Source of the DNA: a beta proteobacterium AAP51
GTDB lineage: Bacteria; Pseudomonadota; Gammaproteobacteria; Burkholderiales; Burkholderiaceae_C
DNA length: 64,000 nucleotides
Assembly: GCA_001295905.1 (NCBI GenBank)
Contig: LJHT01000017.1
Span: 43,485 to 107,484 of the forward strand
Direction: 5' to 3'
Positions 25,392 through 35,410 of the stretch are shown in pieces; within the stretch, counting starts at the first letter, position 1, and each line of letters begins with the position of its first letter. The notes under the pieces are model-generated. The model saw only the letters and a program-made list of their open reading frames with translations. It searched no databases and was not told where the DNA came from. Position numbers and translations under genes: made by a program.

Positions 25392-26743
25392 AGATCCACT
25401 TCCTGGGCGCTGCCGATGGCGTGACGGGCTCGCGCCACCTCGTGCACACCGACGACCGCCGCATCCTGCTGGACTGCGGCCTCTTCCAGGGCTGGAAGCT
25501 GCACCGTGAGCGCAACTGGGTGATGCCCGAAGCGCTGCGCGACATCGATGCCGTGGTGCTGAGCCACGCCCACCTCGACCACAGCGGCTGGCTGCCGGCG
25601 CTGGTGAAGCACGGCTTTCGCGGCCCCATCTACGCCAGCCCGGCCACCTGTGCGCTGGCCCAGGTGCTGCTGCTGGACAGCGCCCACCTGCAGGAAGAAG
25701 ACGCCCGCCGCGCCAACCGCCACGGCTACAGCCGCCACGAGAAGGCGCTGCCGCTCTACACCCGCGCCGATGCCCAGCGCGCCCTGGAGCAGATGGTGGC
25801 CCTGGCCCCCGGCCGCGCCCTGAAACTGGGCCGCCAGGCCACGCTGCGCCTGGCCCCGGTGGGCCACTTGCTGGGCGCCTGTTCGGTGAACCTGGACGAC
25901 GGCCACCTCGCTTTGGGTTTTTCAGGCGACGTGGGCCGCAGCACCGACCTGCTGATGCCACCCCCGCAAGCCCCGCGCGCAGCCGACGTGATGCTGGTGG
26001 AGGCCACCTACGGCAACCGCGTGCACCCGCCCGAAGACAGCCCGCAGCGCCTGGCCCAGATCATCCAGCGCACGGTGCAGCGCGGCGGCTCGGTGCTCAT
26101 GCCCAGCTTCGCGGTGGGCCGCGCGCAGGCGCTGCTGCTGGTGCTGCAGCGGCTGAAGGCGGCGGGGCAGATCCCAACCCAGCTGCCCATCTTCCTGGAC
26201 AGCCCCATGGCCGTGGAAGCCACCGCGCTGTACCGACGTTTCGGCAGCCTGCTGCGCATTCCCAAGCGTGAGGTGCAGACGCTGTGTGATGGCGTGCGCC
26301 TGGTCAGCAACGCGCAGCAGTCGCAGCGCCTGTCGGCGGCGCGCTACCCGGCGGTGGTGATCTCGGCCAGCGGCATGGCCACCGGCGGGCGCGTGCTGCA
26401 CCACCTGAAGGCCATGGCGCCCGATGCGCGGCACAGCATCGTGCTGGCGGGCTTCCAGGTGGGTGGCACGCGCGGCGCCAGGCTGATGGCCGGCGAACGT
26501 GAACTGAAGATCCACGGCGAGATGGTGCCGGTGCGCGCCGAGGTGCAGCAGCTCGAAGGCTTCTCGGGCCATGCCGACCGCGAAGAGCTGCTGGCCTGGC
26601 TGCGCCTGCTGCCCCAGGCGCCGCAGCAGACCTTCGTGGTGCACGGCGAGCCCGACGCCACCGACAGCCTGCGCTTCGCGCTGAAGAACCAGCTCGGCTG
26701 GCGCGCGCGCGTGCCGGCGCTGGGTGAATGTGTGTCGCTGTGA
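25388..26743 (+). CDS. Metallo-beta-lactamase fold RNA nuclease with beta-CASP domain
   Basis: A 451-aa protein. The metal site motif HAHLDHSGWLPALV (HxHxDH) is at ~residues 59-72. Other expected parts are the His after PVGHLLGACS, the Asp in FSGDVGRST, the beta-CASP motif SFAVGRAQALLLVLQ, ASGMATGGRVLHHL, and a C-terminal GFSGHADREELLAWL. These are the hallmarks of the CPSF73/YSH1-type exonuclease group found in many bacteria. Likely an RNA exo/endonuclease; target unknown. Confidence 0.9.
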   Translation: MKIHFLGAADGVTGSRHLVHTDDRRILLDCGLFQGWKLHRERNWVMPEALRDIDAVVLSHAHLDHSGWLPALVKHGFRGPIYASPATCALAQVLLLDSAHLQEEDARRANRHGYSRHEKALPLYTRADAQRALEQMVALAPGRALKLGRQATLRLAPVGHLLGACSVNLDDGHLALGFSGDVGRSTDLLMPPPQAPRAADVMLVEATYGNRVHPPEDSPQRLAQIIQRTVQRGGSVLMPSFAVGRAQALLLVLQRLKAAGQIPTQLPIFLDSPMAVEATALYRRFGSLLRIPKREVQTLCDGVRLVSNAQQSQRLSAARYPAVVISASGMATGGRVLHHLKAMAPDARHSIVLAGFQVGGTRGARLMAGERELKIHGEMVPVRAEVQQLEGFSGHADREELLAWLRLLPQAPQQTFVVHGEPDATDSLRFALKNQLGWRARVPALGECVSL

Positions 26744-26825
26744 AGCGCGGCGCCGGGCGCGGTGCCGCGGCGGCCGGCCAGCGCCGGGCCGGCAGCTTCG
26801 GCCGGGCGGGTCTTGATGGGCCGCG

Positions 26826-28094
26826 GTGAACGCCGCTGACTGGCAACCCGCGGCCCTCGGCCTGGCTGCGGCCTTCGGTGGCGGCCTGCTCATCGGGCTG
26901 GAACGCGAAAGGCGCAAGGGGCAGGGCGCGCAGCGGCGCGCGGCCGGCATCCGCAGCTTCACGCTGGCGGCGCTGGGCGGCGGCATCGCGCAGGCGCTGG
27001 GGCAGCCGTTGCTGGTGGCGCTGGGCGCGCTGCTGGTGGTGCTGCTCTCGGCCGTGGCCTACTGGAAAAGCCGCGAGCTGGCCCCCGGTCAACCGGCGCC
27101 CGACCCCGGCCTGACCACCGAACTGGCACTCTTCATCACCTACCTGGTGGGCGTGCTGTCGGTGCAGCAGCCGGCCCTGGGCGCAGGCGCGGCCGTGGTG
27201 GTGGCCGCGCTGCTGGCCGCGCGCGAGAAGCTGCACCGCTTCGCCACCGAACTGCTCACCCAGGCCGAGTTGCACGACGCGCTGCTGCTGGCCGCGCTGG
27301 CCCTGGTGCTGCTGCCGCTGGTGCCGGCCACGCCGCAGCCCTGGCTGGGCGGCATGGCGCCGCGCACGCTGCTGCTGACGGCCGTGCTCATCCTCGCGCT
27401 GCAGGCCGCCGGCCACGTGGCCTGGCGCGTGCTGGGCGCGCGCGCGGGGCTGGCGCTGTCGGGGCTGTTCTCGGGCTTCGTGTCCAGCACGGCCACCATC
27501 GCCTCGATGGGCGCACGCGCCAAGGCCGAACCGGCCCAGCGCGGCGCCTGCCTGGCTGGCGCGATGTTCAGCACCACGGCCACCTGGCTGCAGGTGCTGC
27601 TGCTGGTGGCCGCACTCGCGCCGCAGGCACTGCCGGCCGTGCTGCCCTGTGCGCTAGCGGGCGCGGGCGCGGCGCTGGCCACGGCCGCGCTGACCTGGTG
27701 GCGCGCACCCGTGGCCACCGCCGCGCCCGCCGGCGAACACGGCCCGCTGCGACTGCGCGAGGCGCTGGCCGTGGCCGCCTTGCTGGGCGCCGTGGCGGTG
27801 GCCGTGACCTGGGCGCAGCGTGAATTCGGCCAGGTGGGCTTGATGGCCAGCACCGGCCTGGCCGCGCTGGCCGATGCCCACGCCCCCGTGGCCGCGCTGG
27901 CCGCGCTCTACGCCCAGGGCGAGGTGGCCGCTTCGCAACTGCGGCTGGGCGTGCTGGTGGCCGTGTCGGCCAACGCGGCCACGCGCGTGCTCACGGCCTT
28001 CGTGGCCGGCGGGCCTGGTTTCGGTGCGCGCATGGCGCTGTCGCTGGGCGCCTCTACCGGCGCGGCGCTGGCGGTGGCGCTGCTGCTGGCTTAG
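26826..28094 (+). CDS. MgtC/DUF4010 family membrane protein
   Basis: A 422-aa integral membrane protein from a GTG start. The N-terminal ~140 residues match the MgtC/SapB domain (FGGGLLIGLERERRKG, then AAGIRSFTLAALGG). The C-terminal part is the multi-helix DUF4010 region (LSGLFSGFVSSTATIASMGARAKAEP, then ADAHAPVAALAAL). Twelve or so hydrophobic helices. Associated with Mg2+ or acid stress in other bacteria, but its actual role is not known. Confidence 0.85.
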   Translation: MNAADWQPAALGLAAAFGGGLLIGLERERRKGQGAQRRAAGIRSFTLAALGGGIAQALGQPLLVALGALLVVLLSAVAYWKSRELAPGQPAPDPGLTTELALFITYLVGVLSVQQPALGAGAAVVVAALLAAREKLHRFATELLTQAELHDALLLAALALVLLPLVPATPQPWLGGMAPRTLLLTAVLILALQAAGHVAWRVLGARAGLALSGLFSGFVSSTATIASMGARAKAEPAQRGACLAGAMFSTTATWLQVLLLVAALAPQALPAVLPCALAGAGAALATAALTWWRAPVATAAPAGEHGPLRLREALAVAALLGAVAVAVTWAQREFGQVGLMASTGLAALADAHAPVAALAALYAQGEVAASQLRLGVLVAVSANAATRVLTAFVAGGPGFGARMALSLGASTGAALAVALLLA

Positions 28095-28101
28095 TGCACT
28101 T

Positions 28102-28983
28102 TCAGACGAACACGCCCTCGCGCAGCCATTTGGTGGCCACCCACTTTTCCCCGGCGGTGACGGGGGCTCCGCCGTGCAGCGTCTTGGTGCTGACGTGGGC
28201 GCGGTCGTAGCTGAAGAACACCGCGTTGCCACGCACCGGGGCCACTTCCAGGCCCACGTCGGGGAAGGTGGTGGCGCCGCCGCCTTCGGGCGTGTTCAGG
28301 TACATCACCAGCGTGCCCACGCGCTGGCCGCCGCGCTCGAGGATGCGCGGCGTGCCGGGGTGGATGGGGTCGAAGTAGTCGTGGTGCGGCTTGTACTCGG
28401 CACCGGGCCGGTAGCGCAGGATCTGCAGGCCCTCGCCGTTTTCCAGCGGCCAGCGCAGCAGCTCGGCAATGCGCTGTTCCAGCGTCTTGATGAGCGGCGT
28501 TTCGCCGCGCTCGAAGAACATGCCGTCGCTGGTGCGCGCGGCGTTCACTTCGCTGTCGCCAGTGTTGTTGTCCACCGTCTCCGAACGTACCAGGCGCGAA
28601 GCGGCCTGGGCCATCAGCGTGTCGCACTCGGTGTCGGTGAGCAGGCCGCCCAAGACCACCACGCGCGGGTGTTTCATCGTCGTGAGCACGCGCACCTGGT
28701 GGCCGTCGGCGGTGGTCAGCACGGCACAGCCCTGCAGCTGTTCGGGCAGTGGTTCGGGCAGCGGCTTGGCCGGCGCCAGCGGCTCCAGCGGCGCCGGCTT
28801 GCGCGGCTGCAGCTGTTCCAGCCGCTCGCGCAGTGTCACTTCCATGGCCTCGATGGCCACCTCTTCGGCCCAGCCGCTGGCCTTCATGGCTTCGAGCACG
28901 TCGTCGGGGCGGCAGCCGGCTTCGGCCTGCGCCACGATCCACTGGCGAAGTTCGGGGGTGATGGCTTGGGTGGTGCTGGTCAT
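28102..28983 (-). CDS. 2-oxoglutarate/Fe(II) oxygenase, prolyl 4-hydroxylase type
   Basis: A 293-aa soluble protein. The C-terminal two-thirds match the P4Hc domain: the iron ligands are His and Asp in KPHHDYFDP and the distal His in STKTLHGGAPV, with the 2-oxoglutarate-binding Lys in TAGEKWVATKW. The N-terminus (~55 residues) resembles a short helical bundle. The ATG at 28983 was preferred to a longer, low-complexity extension. Substrate unknown. Confidence 0.88.
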   Translation of the reverse strand: MTSTTQAITPELRQWIVAQAEAGCRPDDVLEAMKASGWAEEVAIEAMEVTLRERLEQLQPRKPAPLEPLAPAKPLPEPLPEQLQGCAVLTTADGHQVRVLTTMKHPRVVVLGGLLTDTECDTLMAQAASRLVRSETVDNNTGDSEVNAARTSDGMFFERGETPLIKTLEQRIAELLRWPLENGEGLQILRYRPGAEYKPHHDYFDPIHPGTPRILERGGQRVGTLVMYLNTPEGGGATTFPDVGLEVAPVRGNAVFFSYDRAHVSTKTLHGGAPVTAGEKWVATKWLREGVFV

Positions 28984-29068
28984 GGCGGCATTTTTGCTCA
29001 AGGCTGGCCGGGCTTCCAGCGCCCCGCGCGCTTGACGCGCTACAGGCGCTTCTGGCGCTTCCTGCACT

Positions 29069-29860
29069 TCAGCCAGCGGCCTCGTTGTCGCGGCGGAAGA
29101 CCAGGCGGTCGGGCGTGGAAGCCTCGCGGTCGTAGGCATAACCTTCGGCGTCGAAGGCCTGCAGCGCCTTCACGCTGCGCACGCGATGCTGCACCGCGTA
29201 GCGCGCCATCAGGCCACGCGCCTTCTTCGCGAAGAAGCTGATGATGCGCGGCCGGCCTTCGCGCACTTCCTCGAACACGCACTCCACCACGCGCGCGCGC
29301 AGCGCCGGGCGCAGCGCCACGCGGGCGTATTCCTGCGAGGCCAGGTTCACCACCACCGGCGCGGCTTCTTCGGCCTGCAGGGTGTTGAGGTATTCGGCCA
29401 CGGTGTCGCCCCAATAGCCGTAGAGGTCTTTGGCGGCGGGGGTCTTCAGCGCCGTGCCCATTTCCAGGCGGTAGGGCTGCAGGCGGTCCAGCGGGCGCAG
29501 CGCGCCGTACAGGCCCGAGAGGATGACGAGGTGCTGCTGCGCCCAGGTGAAATCGGCCGTGGCCAGGGTGCTGGCCTGCAGCCCGTCGTACACATCGCCG
29601 GCGAAGGCCAGCACGGCGGGCTCGCTGTTGGCCGGCGTGGCCATGGGCTGCCAGGCGGCGTAACGCGCCACGTTCAGGGCGGCCAGCTTGTCGGAGAGGT
29701 CCATCAGCGCGGCCACGTCGCTGGCGCTGTGCCGGCGCAGCACGGCAATGAGCTCGGCCGCACGTTCGGTGAACAGCGGCTCGCTGGCCTTGCGGCGCAG
29801 CGGGGCGGGCACGGGGGTGTCGTAGTCCAGGGTCTTGGCGGGGGACAGCAGGAACAGCAT
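29069..29860 (-). CDS. yaaA: Peroxide stress protein YaaA
   Basis: A 263-aa YaaA/DUF328 protein. Diagnostic segments are MLFLLSPAKTLDYDTPVP, DLSDKLAALNVARYAAWQP, FAGDVYDGLQASTL, ILSGLYGALRPLDRLQPYRLEMGT and YWGDTVAEYLN. In E. coli the protein lowers intracellular iron and DNA damage during H2O2 stress. It lies in the same direction as dnaE2, a DNA-damage gene. Confidence 0.95.
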   Translation of the reverse strand: MLFLLSPAKTLDYDTPVPAPLRRKASEPLFTERAAELIAVLRRHSASDVAALMDLSDKLAALNVARYAAWQPMATPANSEPAVLAFAGDVYDGLQASTLATADFTWAQQHLVILSGLYGALRPLDRLQPYRLEMGTALKTPAAKDLYGYWGDTVAEYLNTLQAEEAAPVVVNLASQEYARVALRPALRARVVECVFEEVREGRPRIISFFAKKARGLMARYAVQHRVRSVKALQAFDAEGYAYDREASTPDRLVFRRDNEAAG

Positions 29861-29896
29861 GGCGAGGCGTCGGGAATGAGAAGGGGGCGGTGGATG

Positions 29897-30637
29897 TCAG
29901 TGGGGCCCGGCGACATCCTGCGCGGCACCGGGTGCGGCACTGGGCGCCGCACCCAGGGCGGCACGCCACGTGCGCGCGGGAATGTGGGTCTGCAGGCGCT
30001 GCAGCGCGCATTGAATCAGCGCCGGGTGCAGCCCGTGGCCCACGCCGCGGGCGATGTCGAGCGTGGCGTCGCCCTGCAGCGCAGCCAGTTGGGCCAGCGC
30101 CTGGCGCGAGCCGTCGGCGGGTATCACATCGTCGTCAGCGCCGTGGAAGAGGTGCAGCGTGGTGTGCTGCGGCGCGGCCTCGGGCACACGCGTGAGGCAG
30201 CCGCCGAAGGCCAGCACGCGGCCGGCCAGGCCGTCGTGCTGCAGTGCCAGCGCCAGCGCCAGCACCGCGCCCTGGCTGAAGCCGGCCAGCGCGGTAGCCG
30301 CCGGGTCCACGCCCAGCCGCTGCTGCTGGGCCTGCACCCAGGTCTTCAGCGCGGGCAGGGTGTCGTGCACGCGGCCGGGCCAGTTCTGCGGCGTGAGGCC
30401 GGCCACGTCGTACCACTGGCGGGCCGGGGCCAGGCTGTCGTCGGCGGTGCCGAACACGGGCACCCGCGGGCTGGGTTGCGGCGCATCGGGTGCCAGCACG
30501 GCGGCCTGCGGGAAGGCGCTGCGCAAGGCCTGGGCCAGCGGGGCCATTTCCGCGCCAGTGGCGCCGAAGCCGTGCAGCAGCAGCAAGAGCTGTTCGGGGC
30601 GGCCCTGGGCCGGCAGCCATTCAAGGGTGGTTTCCAT
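29897..30637 (-). CDS. Alpha/beta-hydrolase, carboxylesterase/phospholipase type (YpfH-like)
   Basis: A 246-aa serine esterase. The oxyanion region LLLLHGFGATGAEMAPLAQAL, the nucleophile elbow GFSQGAVLALALAL, the acid in FHGADDDVIPADGS and the His in GVGHGLHPALIQ give a full catalytic triad. About 20 bp downstream of dnaE2. The tail (from ~220) is Ala/Pro-rich. Confidence 0.9.
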   Translation of the reverse strand: METTLEWLPAQGRPEQLLLLLHGFGATGAEMAPLAQALRSAFPQAAVLAPDAPQPSPRVPVFGTADDSLAPARQWYDVAGLTPQNWPGRVHDTLPALKTWVQAQQQRLGVDPAATALAGFSQGAVLALALALQHDGLAGRVLAFGGCLTRVPEAAPQHTTLHLFHGADDDVIPADGSRQALAQLAALQGDATLDIARGVGHGLHPALIQCALQRLQTHIPARTWRAALGAAPSAAPGAAQDVAGPH

Positions 30638-30658
30638 CGCGGCGCATTGTGGCGGCGC

Positions 30659-33600
30659 TCAACGGAAATTGCGGCTGTGCGTGGCCAAGCCCTGCAGCAG
30701 CGCGGTGTGGTCCACCAGCTGCCTGGCCACCAGGTGCCGCACCTCGCGCCCGGGTTCGCCCTGGCTCTGCCAGATGCCATACACCGTGAGCAGGCTGGCC
30801 CCCAGCAAGGCGCGGCGCTGCTTTTCCACCACCTGCGGCCAGACGATGACGTTGACGGCGCCGGTGTCGTCTTCCAGCGTGACGAAGACGACGCCGCGTG
30901 CCGTTTCGGGCCGCTGGCGGTGCGTGACGATGCCGCTGGCCCGCGCCAGCCGCCCGTGCGGAAAGTGCTGCAGCACCGACGCCGGCAGCACCTTGAAGGC
31001 CGCCAGCTGCGGGCGCAGCAGCGCCACCGGGTGCTGCGTGAGGCTCAGGCCCAGGCGGCGGTAGTCGGCCAGCACGGTGGTGGCGGCGCTGGGCACGGGC
31101 AAGGCGGCCTCGGCCTCCTGCGTGCGGGTATCGCGCAGCAGCGGGGTGGCGCGCGTGTCCACGCCCGCCGCGGCCCAGGCGGCCTCGAAGCGGTGGCCGG
31201 CCAGGCCGCGCAGGGCATCGGCCTCGGCCAGCAGCGCCAGCTGGCGCGCGTCCAGCTGGGCGCGGCGGGCCAGGTCTTCGGCGCTGGCGTAGGGGCCTGG
31301 GCCCGCGGCATCACGCGCGGCCACCAGCCGGGCGGCCGCCGCTTCCTCGAAGCCGTTGATGCGGCTCAAGCCCAGGCGCACCGGCTGCAGCAGCGGGCCG
31401 CCGCCGGGGGTGCCACCCGTGGCCGTTGGCGCCGGCTTGGTGGTCTCCAGCGTGCTGGGCCAGGCGCTGTGGCGCACGTCCACCGGCAGCACCTGCACGC
31501 CGTGTTCGCGCGCGTCGCGCACCAGCTGGGCCGGTGCATAGAAGCCCATGGGCTGGCTGTTCAGCATGGCGGCCAGAAAGGCATCGGGATGGTGGCATTT
31601 CAGCCACGCGCTGGCGTAGACCAGCAGCGCGAAGCTCGCGGCGTGGCTTTCCGGGAAGCCGTATTCGCCAAAGCCCTCGATCTGCTTGAAGATGCGCTCG
31701 GCGTACTCGGGCTCGTAGCCCTTTTCCACCATGCGCCCCACCAGGCGCTGGTGGAAGGGCCCCAGGCCCCCCTTGCGCTTCCACGCGGCCATGGCGCGGC
31801 GCAGCTGGTCGGCCTCGCCGGGGGTGAAGTCGGCCGCGAGGATGGCCAGCTGCATCACCTGTTCCTGGAAGATGGGCACACCCAGCGTGCGCTCCAGCGC
31901 CTTCTTCACCTCTTCGCTGGGGTAGTGCACCGGCTCTTCGCCGTTGCGCCGCCGCAGGTAGGGGTGGACCATGCCGCCCTGGATGGGCCCGGGCCGCACG
32001 ATGGCCACTTCGATGACCAGGTCGTAGAACTTCGCCGGCCGCAGGCGCGGCAGCATGGCCATCTGGGCGCGGCTTTCCACCTGGAAGGTGCCCAGGCTGT
32101 CGCCGCGGCTCAGCATGGTGTAGGTGGCTGCGTCTTCCTTCGGTATCTGGTGCAGCTCCAGCGGCCGGCCCTGTTTTTCGCCCACCAGCGCCAGCGCGCG
32201 GCGGATGGCGCTCAGCATGCCCAGGGCCAGGATGTCCACCTTGATGAGGCGCAGCGCGTCGAGGTCGTCCTTGTCCCACTGGATGACGCTGCGGCCGGGC
32301 ATGCTGGCGTTTTCCACCGGCACCAGCTCAGACAGCGTGTCGCGCGCGATGACGAAGCCGCCCGGGTGCTGCGAAAGGTGGCGCGGAAAGCCGATGAGCT
32401 GCTGCGTCAGCTCCATCCACAGGCGGCTGACGGGCGCTTCGGGGTCGAAGCCGTTTTCCTGCAGGCGCTCGGGGGCGATGCTGCGGCCGTCGAACCAGTG
32501 CTGACTTTTCGAGACCGCCTCGATGCGTTCGAGGTCGATGCCCAAGGCCCGCCCCACGTCGCGCAGCGCGCTGCGTGGCCGGTAGCTGATGACCACGCCC
32601 GTCAGCGCGGCGCGGTGGCGGCCGTACTTCTTGTAGATGTACTGGATGACCTCTTCGCGGCGCTGGTGCTCGAAATCGATGTCGATGTCGGGCGGCTCGC
32701 CGCGTTCGGCGCTGATGAAGCGCTCGAACAGCAGCATGGTGTGCACCTCGGGGTCGACCGCGGTCACGCCCAGGCAGTAGCACACGGCCGAGTTCGCGGC
32801 GCTGCCGCGGCCCTGGCACAGGATGCCCTGGCCGCGCGCCCACTGCACGATGTCGGCCACGGTGAGGAAGTAGGCCTCGTACTGCAGCTGGTGGATGAGC
32901 GCGAGCTCGTGTTCCAGCATGCCGCGCACGGCCGGCGGCACGCCTTGCGGGTAGCGGCCGGCGGCGCCTTGTTCGGTGAGCGCGCGCAGCCAGGTGGCCG
33001 GCGTGTGGCCCTCGGGCACGATCTCGCGCGGGTATTCGTACTTCAGCTCGGCCAATGAAAACGCGCAGCGCCCGGCCAGCACCAGCGTCTGGTGCAGCCA
33101 TTCGGGCCTGAACAGGCGCGCCAGGCGCGCGCGCGAACGCAGGTGGGCCTCGGCATTGGCCGCCAGGCCCAGGCCGGCCGTGGCCACGCTGCAGCGCAGC
33201 CGCGTGGCCTGCAGCACGTCCAGCAGCGGCTTGCGTGAACGGGCGTGCATGCGCACATCACCCACGGCCACGATGGGCAGGCCGGTGAGTTCGGCCACGC
33301 GCTGGGCGATGTCAACCAGCAGCGCGTCGTGCGGGCCCAGCAGCTGCGGCAGGGCCAGCGCGGCGCGGTCGTCGAACCAGGTCTTCAGCCACACGGCGTG
33401 GGCGAACAGGGTCTGGAAGGGGTCGGCCCCGGGCGCCAGGGCCGTGCCCGGCGGCGGCAGCACGCCCGAGACCAGCAACAGCGCCAGGCAGCCCGGCAGC
33501 CCGGCCAGCATGGGGGCGGCGGGCACGCGGCCTTCCAGGTCGGCCCTCTCGGCCAGGTACTGGCCCTTGGGCGCGCGGCGGCGGCACACCGTGACCCAGT

Positions 33601-33913
33601 GCGACAGGTTGGCATAACCGCGGCGCGACATCGCCAGCATCACCACCTGCGGGCCGGCCTGCAGCTGGAAGCTGCTGCCGATGATGAGCGGCAGGCCCAC
33701 GCGCGTGGCTTCCAGGTGCGCGCGCACCACGCCGGCGAGCGAACACTCGTCGGTGAGGGCCAGCGCCGCGTAGCGCAGGGCCTGGGCGCGGGCGATCAGT
33801 TCCTCAGGGTGCGAAGCGGCATCGAGGAAGCTGAAGTTGCTGCGGCACACCAGTTCGGCATAAGGCGGTACCTGGGCACCGGGCGGCGGGTGGGTTTCGG
33901 GAAGGCTGGACAC
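30659..33913 (-). CDS. dnaE2: Error-prone DNA polymerase III alpha subunit DnaE2
   Basis: A 1084-aa C-family polymerase, the length of DnaE2 (ImuC) and shorter than replicative DnaE. The PHP domain begins [23 protein letters not shown]; the polymerase active site is [27 protein letters not shown]; a helix-hairpin-helix region and an OB domain with [20 protein letters not shown] end the protein. DnaE2 carries out SOS translesion synthesis, usually in an imuA-imuB-dnaE2 operon. Here no imuA or imuB is present; the upstream gene is the integron-type integrase, whose 3' end overlaps this gene by 118 bp. The start is a GTG without a good Shine-Dalgarno, and a slightly later start cannot be excluded. 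Confidence 0.95.
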   Translation of the reverse strand: MSSLPETHPPPGAQVPPYAELVCRSNFSFLDAASHPEELIARAQALRYAALALTDECSLAGVVRAHLEATRVGLPLIIGSSFQLQAGPQVVMLAMSRRGYANLSHWVTVCRRRAPKGQYLAERADLEGRVPAAPMLAGLPGCLALLLVSGVLPPPGTALAPGADPFQTLFAHAVWLKTWFDDRAALALPQLLGPHDALLVDIAQRVAELTGLPIVAVGDVRMHARSRKPLLDVLQATRLRCSVATAGLGLAANAEAHLRSRARLARLFRPEWLHQTLVLAGRCAFSLAELKYEYPREIVPEGHTPATWLRALTEQGAAGRYPQGVPPAVRGMLEHELALIHQLQYEAYFLTVADIVQWARGQGILCQGRGSAANSAVCYCLGVTAVDPEVHTMLLFERFISAERGEPPDIDIDFEHQRREEVIQYIYKKYGRHRAALTGVVISYRPRSALRDVGRALGIDLERIEAVSKSQHWFDGRSIAPERLQENGFDPEAPVSRLWMELTQQLIGFPRHLSQHPGGFVIARDTLSELVPVENASMPGRSVIQWDKDDLDALRLIKVDILALGMLSAIRRALALVGEKQGRPLELHQIPKEDAATYTMLSRGDSLGTFQVESRAQMAMLPRLRPAKFYDLVIEVAIVRPGPIQGGMVHPYLRRRNGEEPVHYPSEEVKKALERTLGVPIFQEQVMQLAILAADFTPGEADQLRRAMAAWKRKGGLGPFHQRLVGRMVEKGYEPEYAERIFKQIEGFGEYGFPESHAASFALLVYASAWLKCHHPDAFLAAMLNSQPMGFYAPAQLVRDAREHGVQVLPVDVRHSAWPSTLETTKPAPTATGGTPGGGPLLQPVRLGLSRINGFEEAAAARLVAARDAAGPGPYASAEDLARRAQLDARQLALLAEADALRGLAGHRFEAAWAAAGVDTRATPLLRDTRTQEAEAALPVPSAATTVLADYRRLGLSLTQHPVALLRPQLAAFKVLPASVLQHFPHGRLARASGIVTHRQRPETARGVVFVTLEDDTGAVNVIVWPQVVEKQRRALLGASLLTVYGIWQSQGEPGREVRHLVARQLVDHTALLQGLATHSRNFR

Positions 33914-35160
33914 GGCGGGGGCACATCGGGCAAGGCATAGGCCGCTTCGGGTTCACGCGCGCGGGGCGGTGGGGGGCGCTGCGCCGGCCGGTAGGGCGCA
34001 GGGGACGCAGGGGACGCATGGGGCGCCTGGTGCGGATGAGGCGCATGGGGCGCGGCAGAACCCAGGTTGTCCAGCGGGCTGCGCACGGCGCCGCCGCCCA
34101 GGCGCAGCACGTGCGTGTAGATCATGGTGGTGCTGACGTCGGCATGGCCCAGCAGTTCCTGCACGGTGCGGATGTCGTAGCCCGCTTGCAGCAGGTGGGT
34201 GGCAAAGGAATGGCGCAGCGTATGCGGCGAGGCCGGCTTGTCCACGCCCGTCTCGGCCAGCGCGCGGCGGAAGATGCGCTGGAAGGTCTGGTCGTGCAGG
34301 TGGTGGCGGCGCTCCAGGCCGCTGCGCGGGTCTACCGAGAGCTGGGCCGAAGGAAAGACCCAGAACCACGACCAGGTGAGCCCGGCACGCGGGTACTTGC
34401 GCTCCAGCGCGTGCGGCAGGTGCACGGCGGGCTGGCCGGCGGTGCGGTCGGCCTGCCACAGCGCGTGCACGCGCGCCAGGTGGGCCCGCAGCGGGGCTTC
34501 CAGCGCCTCGGGCAGCATCACTAGGCGGTCGTGCGAGCCCTTGCCTTCGCGCACGACGATGGCGCGCTGCTTGAAATCGACATCCTTCACGCGCAGGCGC
34601 AGGCCTTCCAGCAAGCGCAGGCCGGTGCCGTAGAGCAGGCGCCCGAAGAGGCCGTGCGCGGCCAGGGCCGCGGCGCTGTGCGGGGGCAGCTGCGCCTGCT
34701 GGCGGTCCAGCGCGGCCAGCACCTGGGCCACTTCATCGTGCGACAGCACCACCGGCAGCCGGCGCTCGCGCTGCGGGCGGCCGATGTCGTCGAGCCAGGG
34801 CACGGGCTTGTTCAGCACCTTCTGGTACAGGAACAGCAGCGCCGACAAGGCCTGGCGGTGCGTGGACGGCGAGACGTTCTTCTCGGTGGCCAGCCAGCCC
34901 AGGAAGGCCTCGATCTCGGGCTGCGCCAGCTCCAGCGGGTGGCGCAGTTCGTGGAAGTGCACGAAAGAGCGCACCCAGCGCACGTAGACCTCTTCGGTGC
35001 GCAGGCTGTAGTGGCGGTAGCGCACCTGGGCGCGCAGGGCGTCCAGCAGACGCGGCGGGCGGCCCGGGGGCGGCGGCACGCCGGGCGGCCACACCCAGCC
35101 ATCGGCCTGGGCAGGGCGGGGTGGCACGGGGCCGGGGGCGCGGTCTTGGGGTGGGGGCAT
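33796..35160 (-). CDS. intI: Integron-type tyrosine integrase (IntI) with abnormal C-terminal tail
   Basis: A 454-aa protein from the ATG at 35160; GTG 35172 is in frame. An N-terminal SAM-like domain ([24 protein letters not shown]) precedes a catalytic domain with Arg in [20 protein letters not shown], the box [20 protein letters not shown], His in [11 protein letters not shown] and Tyr in IYTHVL. The extra IntI-specific block [20 protein letters not shown] and [16 protein letters not shown] distinguishes integron integrases from XerC/D. Such proteins normally end soon after VRSPLDNL; here ~85 more His/Pro/Ala-rich residues follow, running into the dnaE2 frame. A LexA box lies 50 bp upstream. 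No attC array was seen. Confidence 0.9.
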   Translation of the reverse strand: MPPPQDRAPGPVPPRPAQADGWVWPPGVPPPPGRPPRLLDALRAQVRYRHYSLRTEEVYVRWVRSFVHFHELRHPLELAQPEIEAFLGWLATEKNVSPSTHRQALSALLFLYQKVLNKPVPWLDDIGRPQRERRLPVVLSHDEVAQVLAALDRQQAQLPPHSAAALAAHGLFGRLLYGTGLRLLEGLRLRVKDVDFKQRAIVVREGKGSHDRLVMLPEALEAPLRAHLARVHALWQADRTAGQPAVHLPHALERKYPRAGLTWSWFWVFPSAQLSVDPRSGLERRHHLHDQTFQRIFRRALAETGVDKPASPHTLRHSFATHLLQAGYDIRTVQELLGHADVSTTMIYTHVLRLGGGAVRSPLDNLGSAAPHAPHPHQAPHASPASPAPYRPAQRPPPPRAREPEAAYALPDVPPPCPAFPKPTRRPVPRYRLMPNWCAAATSASSMPLRTLRN

Positions 35161-35209
35161 GGCAGCAGGCACCGTCTGAGGGTGGGGCGGAGGAACGCAG
35201 CGAGGAAAA

Positions 35210-35225
35210 CTGTACGTTTATACAG
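35210..35225 (-). promoter_or_regulatory. LexA (SOS) box at the intI promoter
   Basis: CTGTACGTTTATACAG fits CTGT-N8-ACAG exactly. Read toward intI (minus strand) it contains TATAAA, a plausible -10, so bound LexA would block transcription of intI and the following dnaE2. Integron integrases and dnaE2 are known LexA targets. It could also affect the divergent uppP gene, 185 bp away. Confidence 0.85.
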
Positions 35226-35410
35226 TCTTTGCTGCCGGCAGGCTAGCTACACTGCCCGCCGCCTGCCGCAGCGGGCCCCCATCCCGCAGTCACACCACTG
35301 TCCACCCGCCGTCACCCCGGTTTTCCTTCCCACGTCTGGAACCCCATGGCCGCCATCGCCCACCCCACCGCCTGCAGCGCCGGCATGTTCACCGCCCGCA
35401 GGTGCGGCCT

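Noticed and set aside
35226..35401. attI/attC sites at the integron integrase
   Set aside because: No paired GTTRRRY/RYYYAAC cores or long imperfect dyad could be found by eye.
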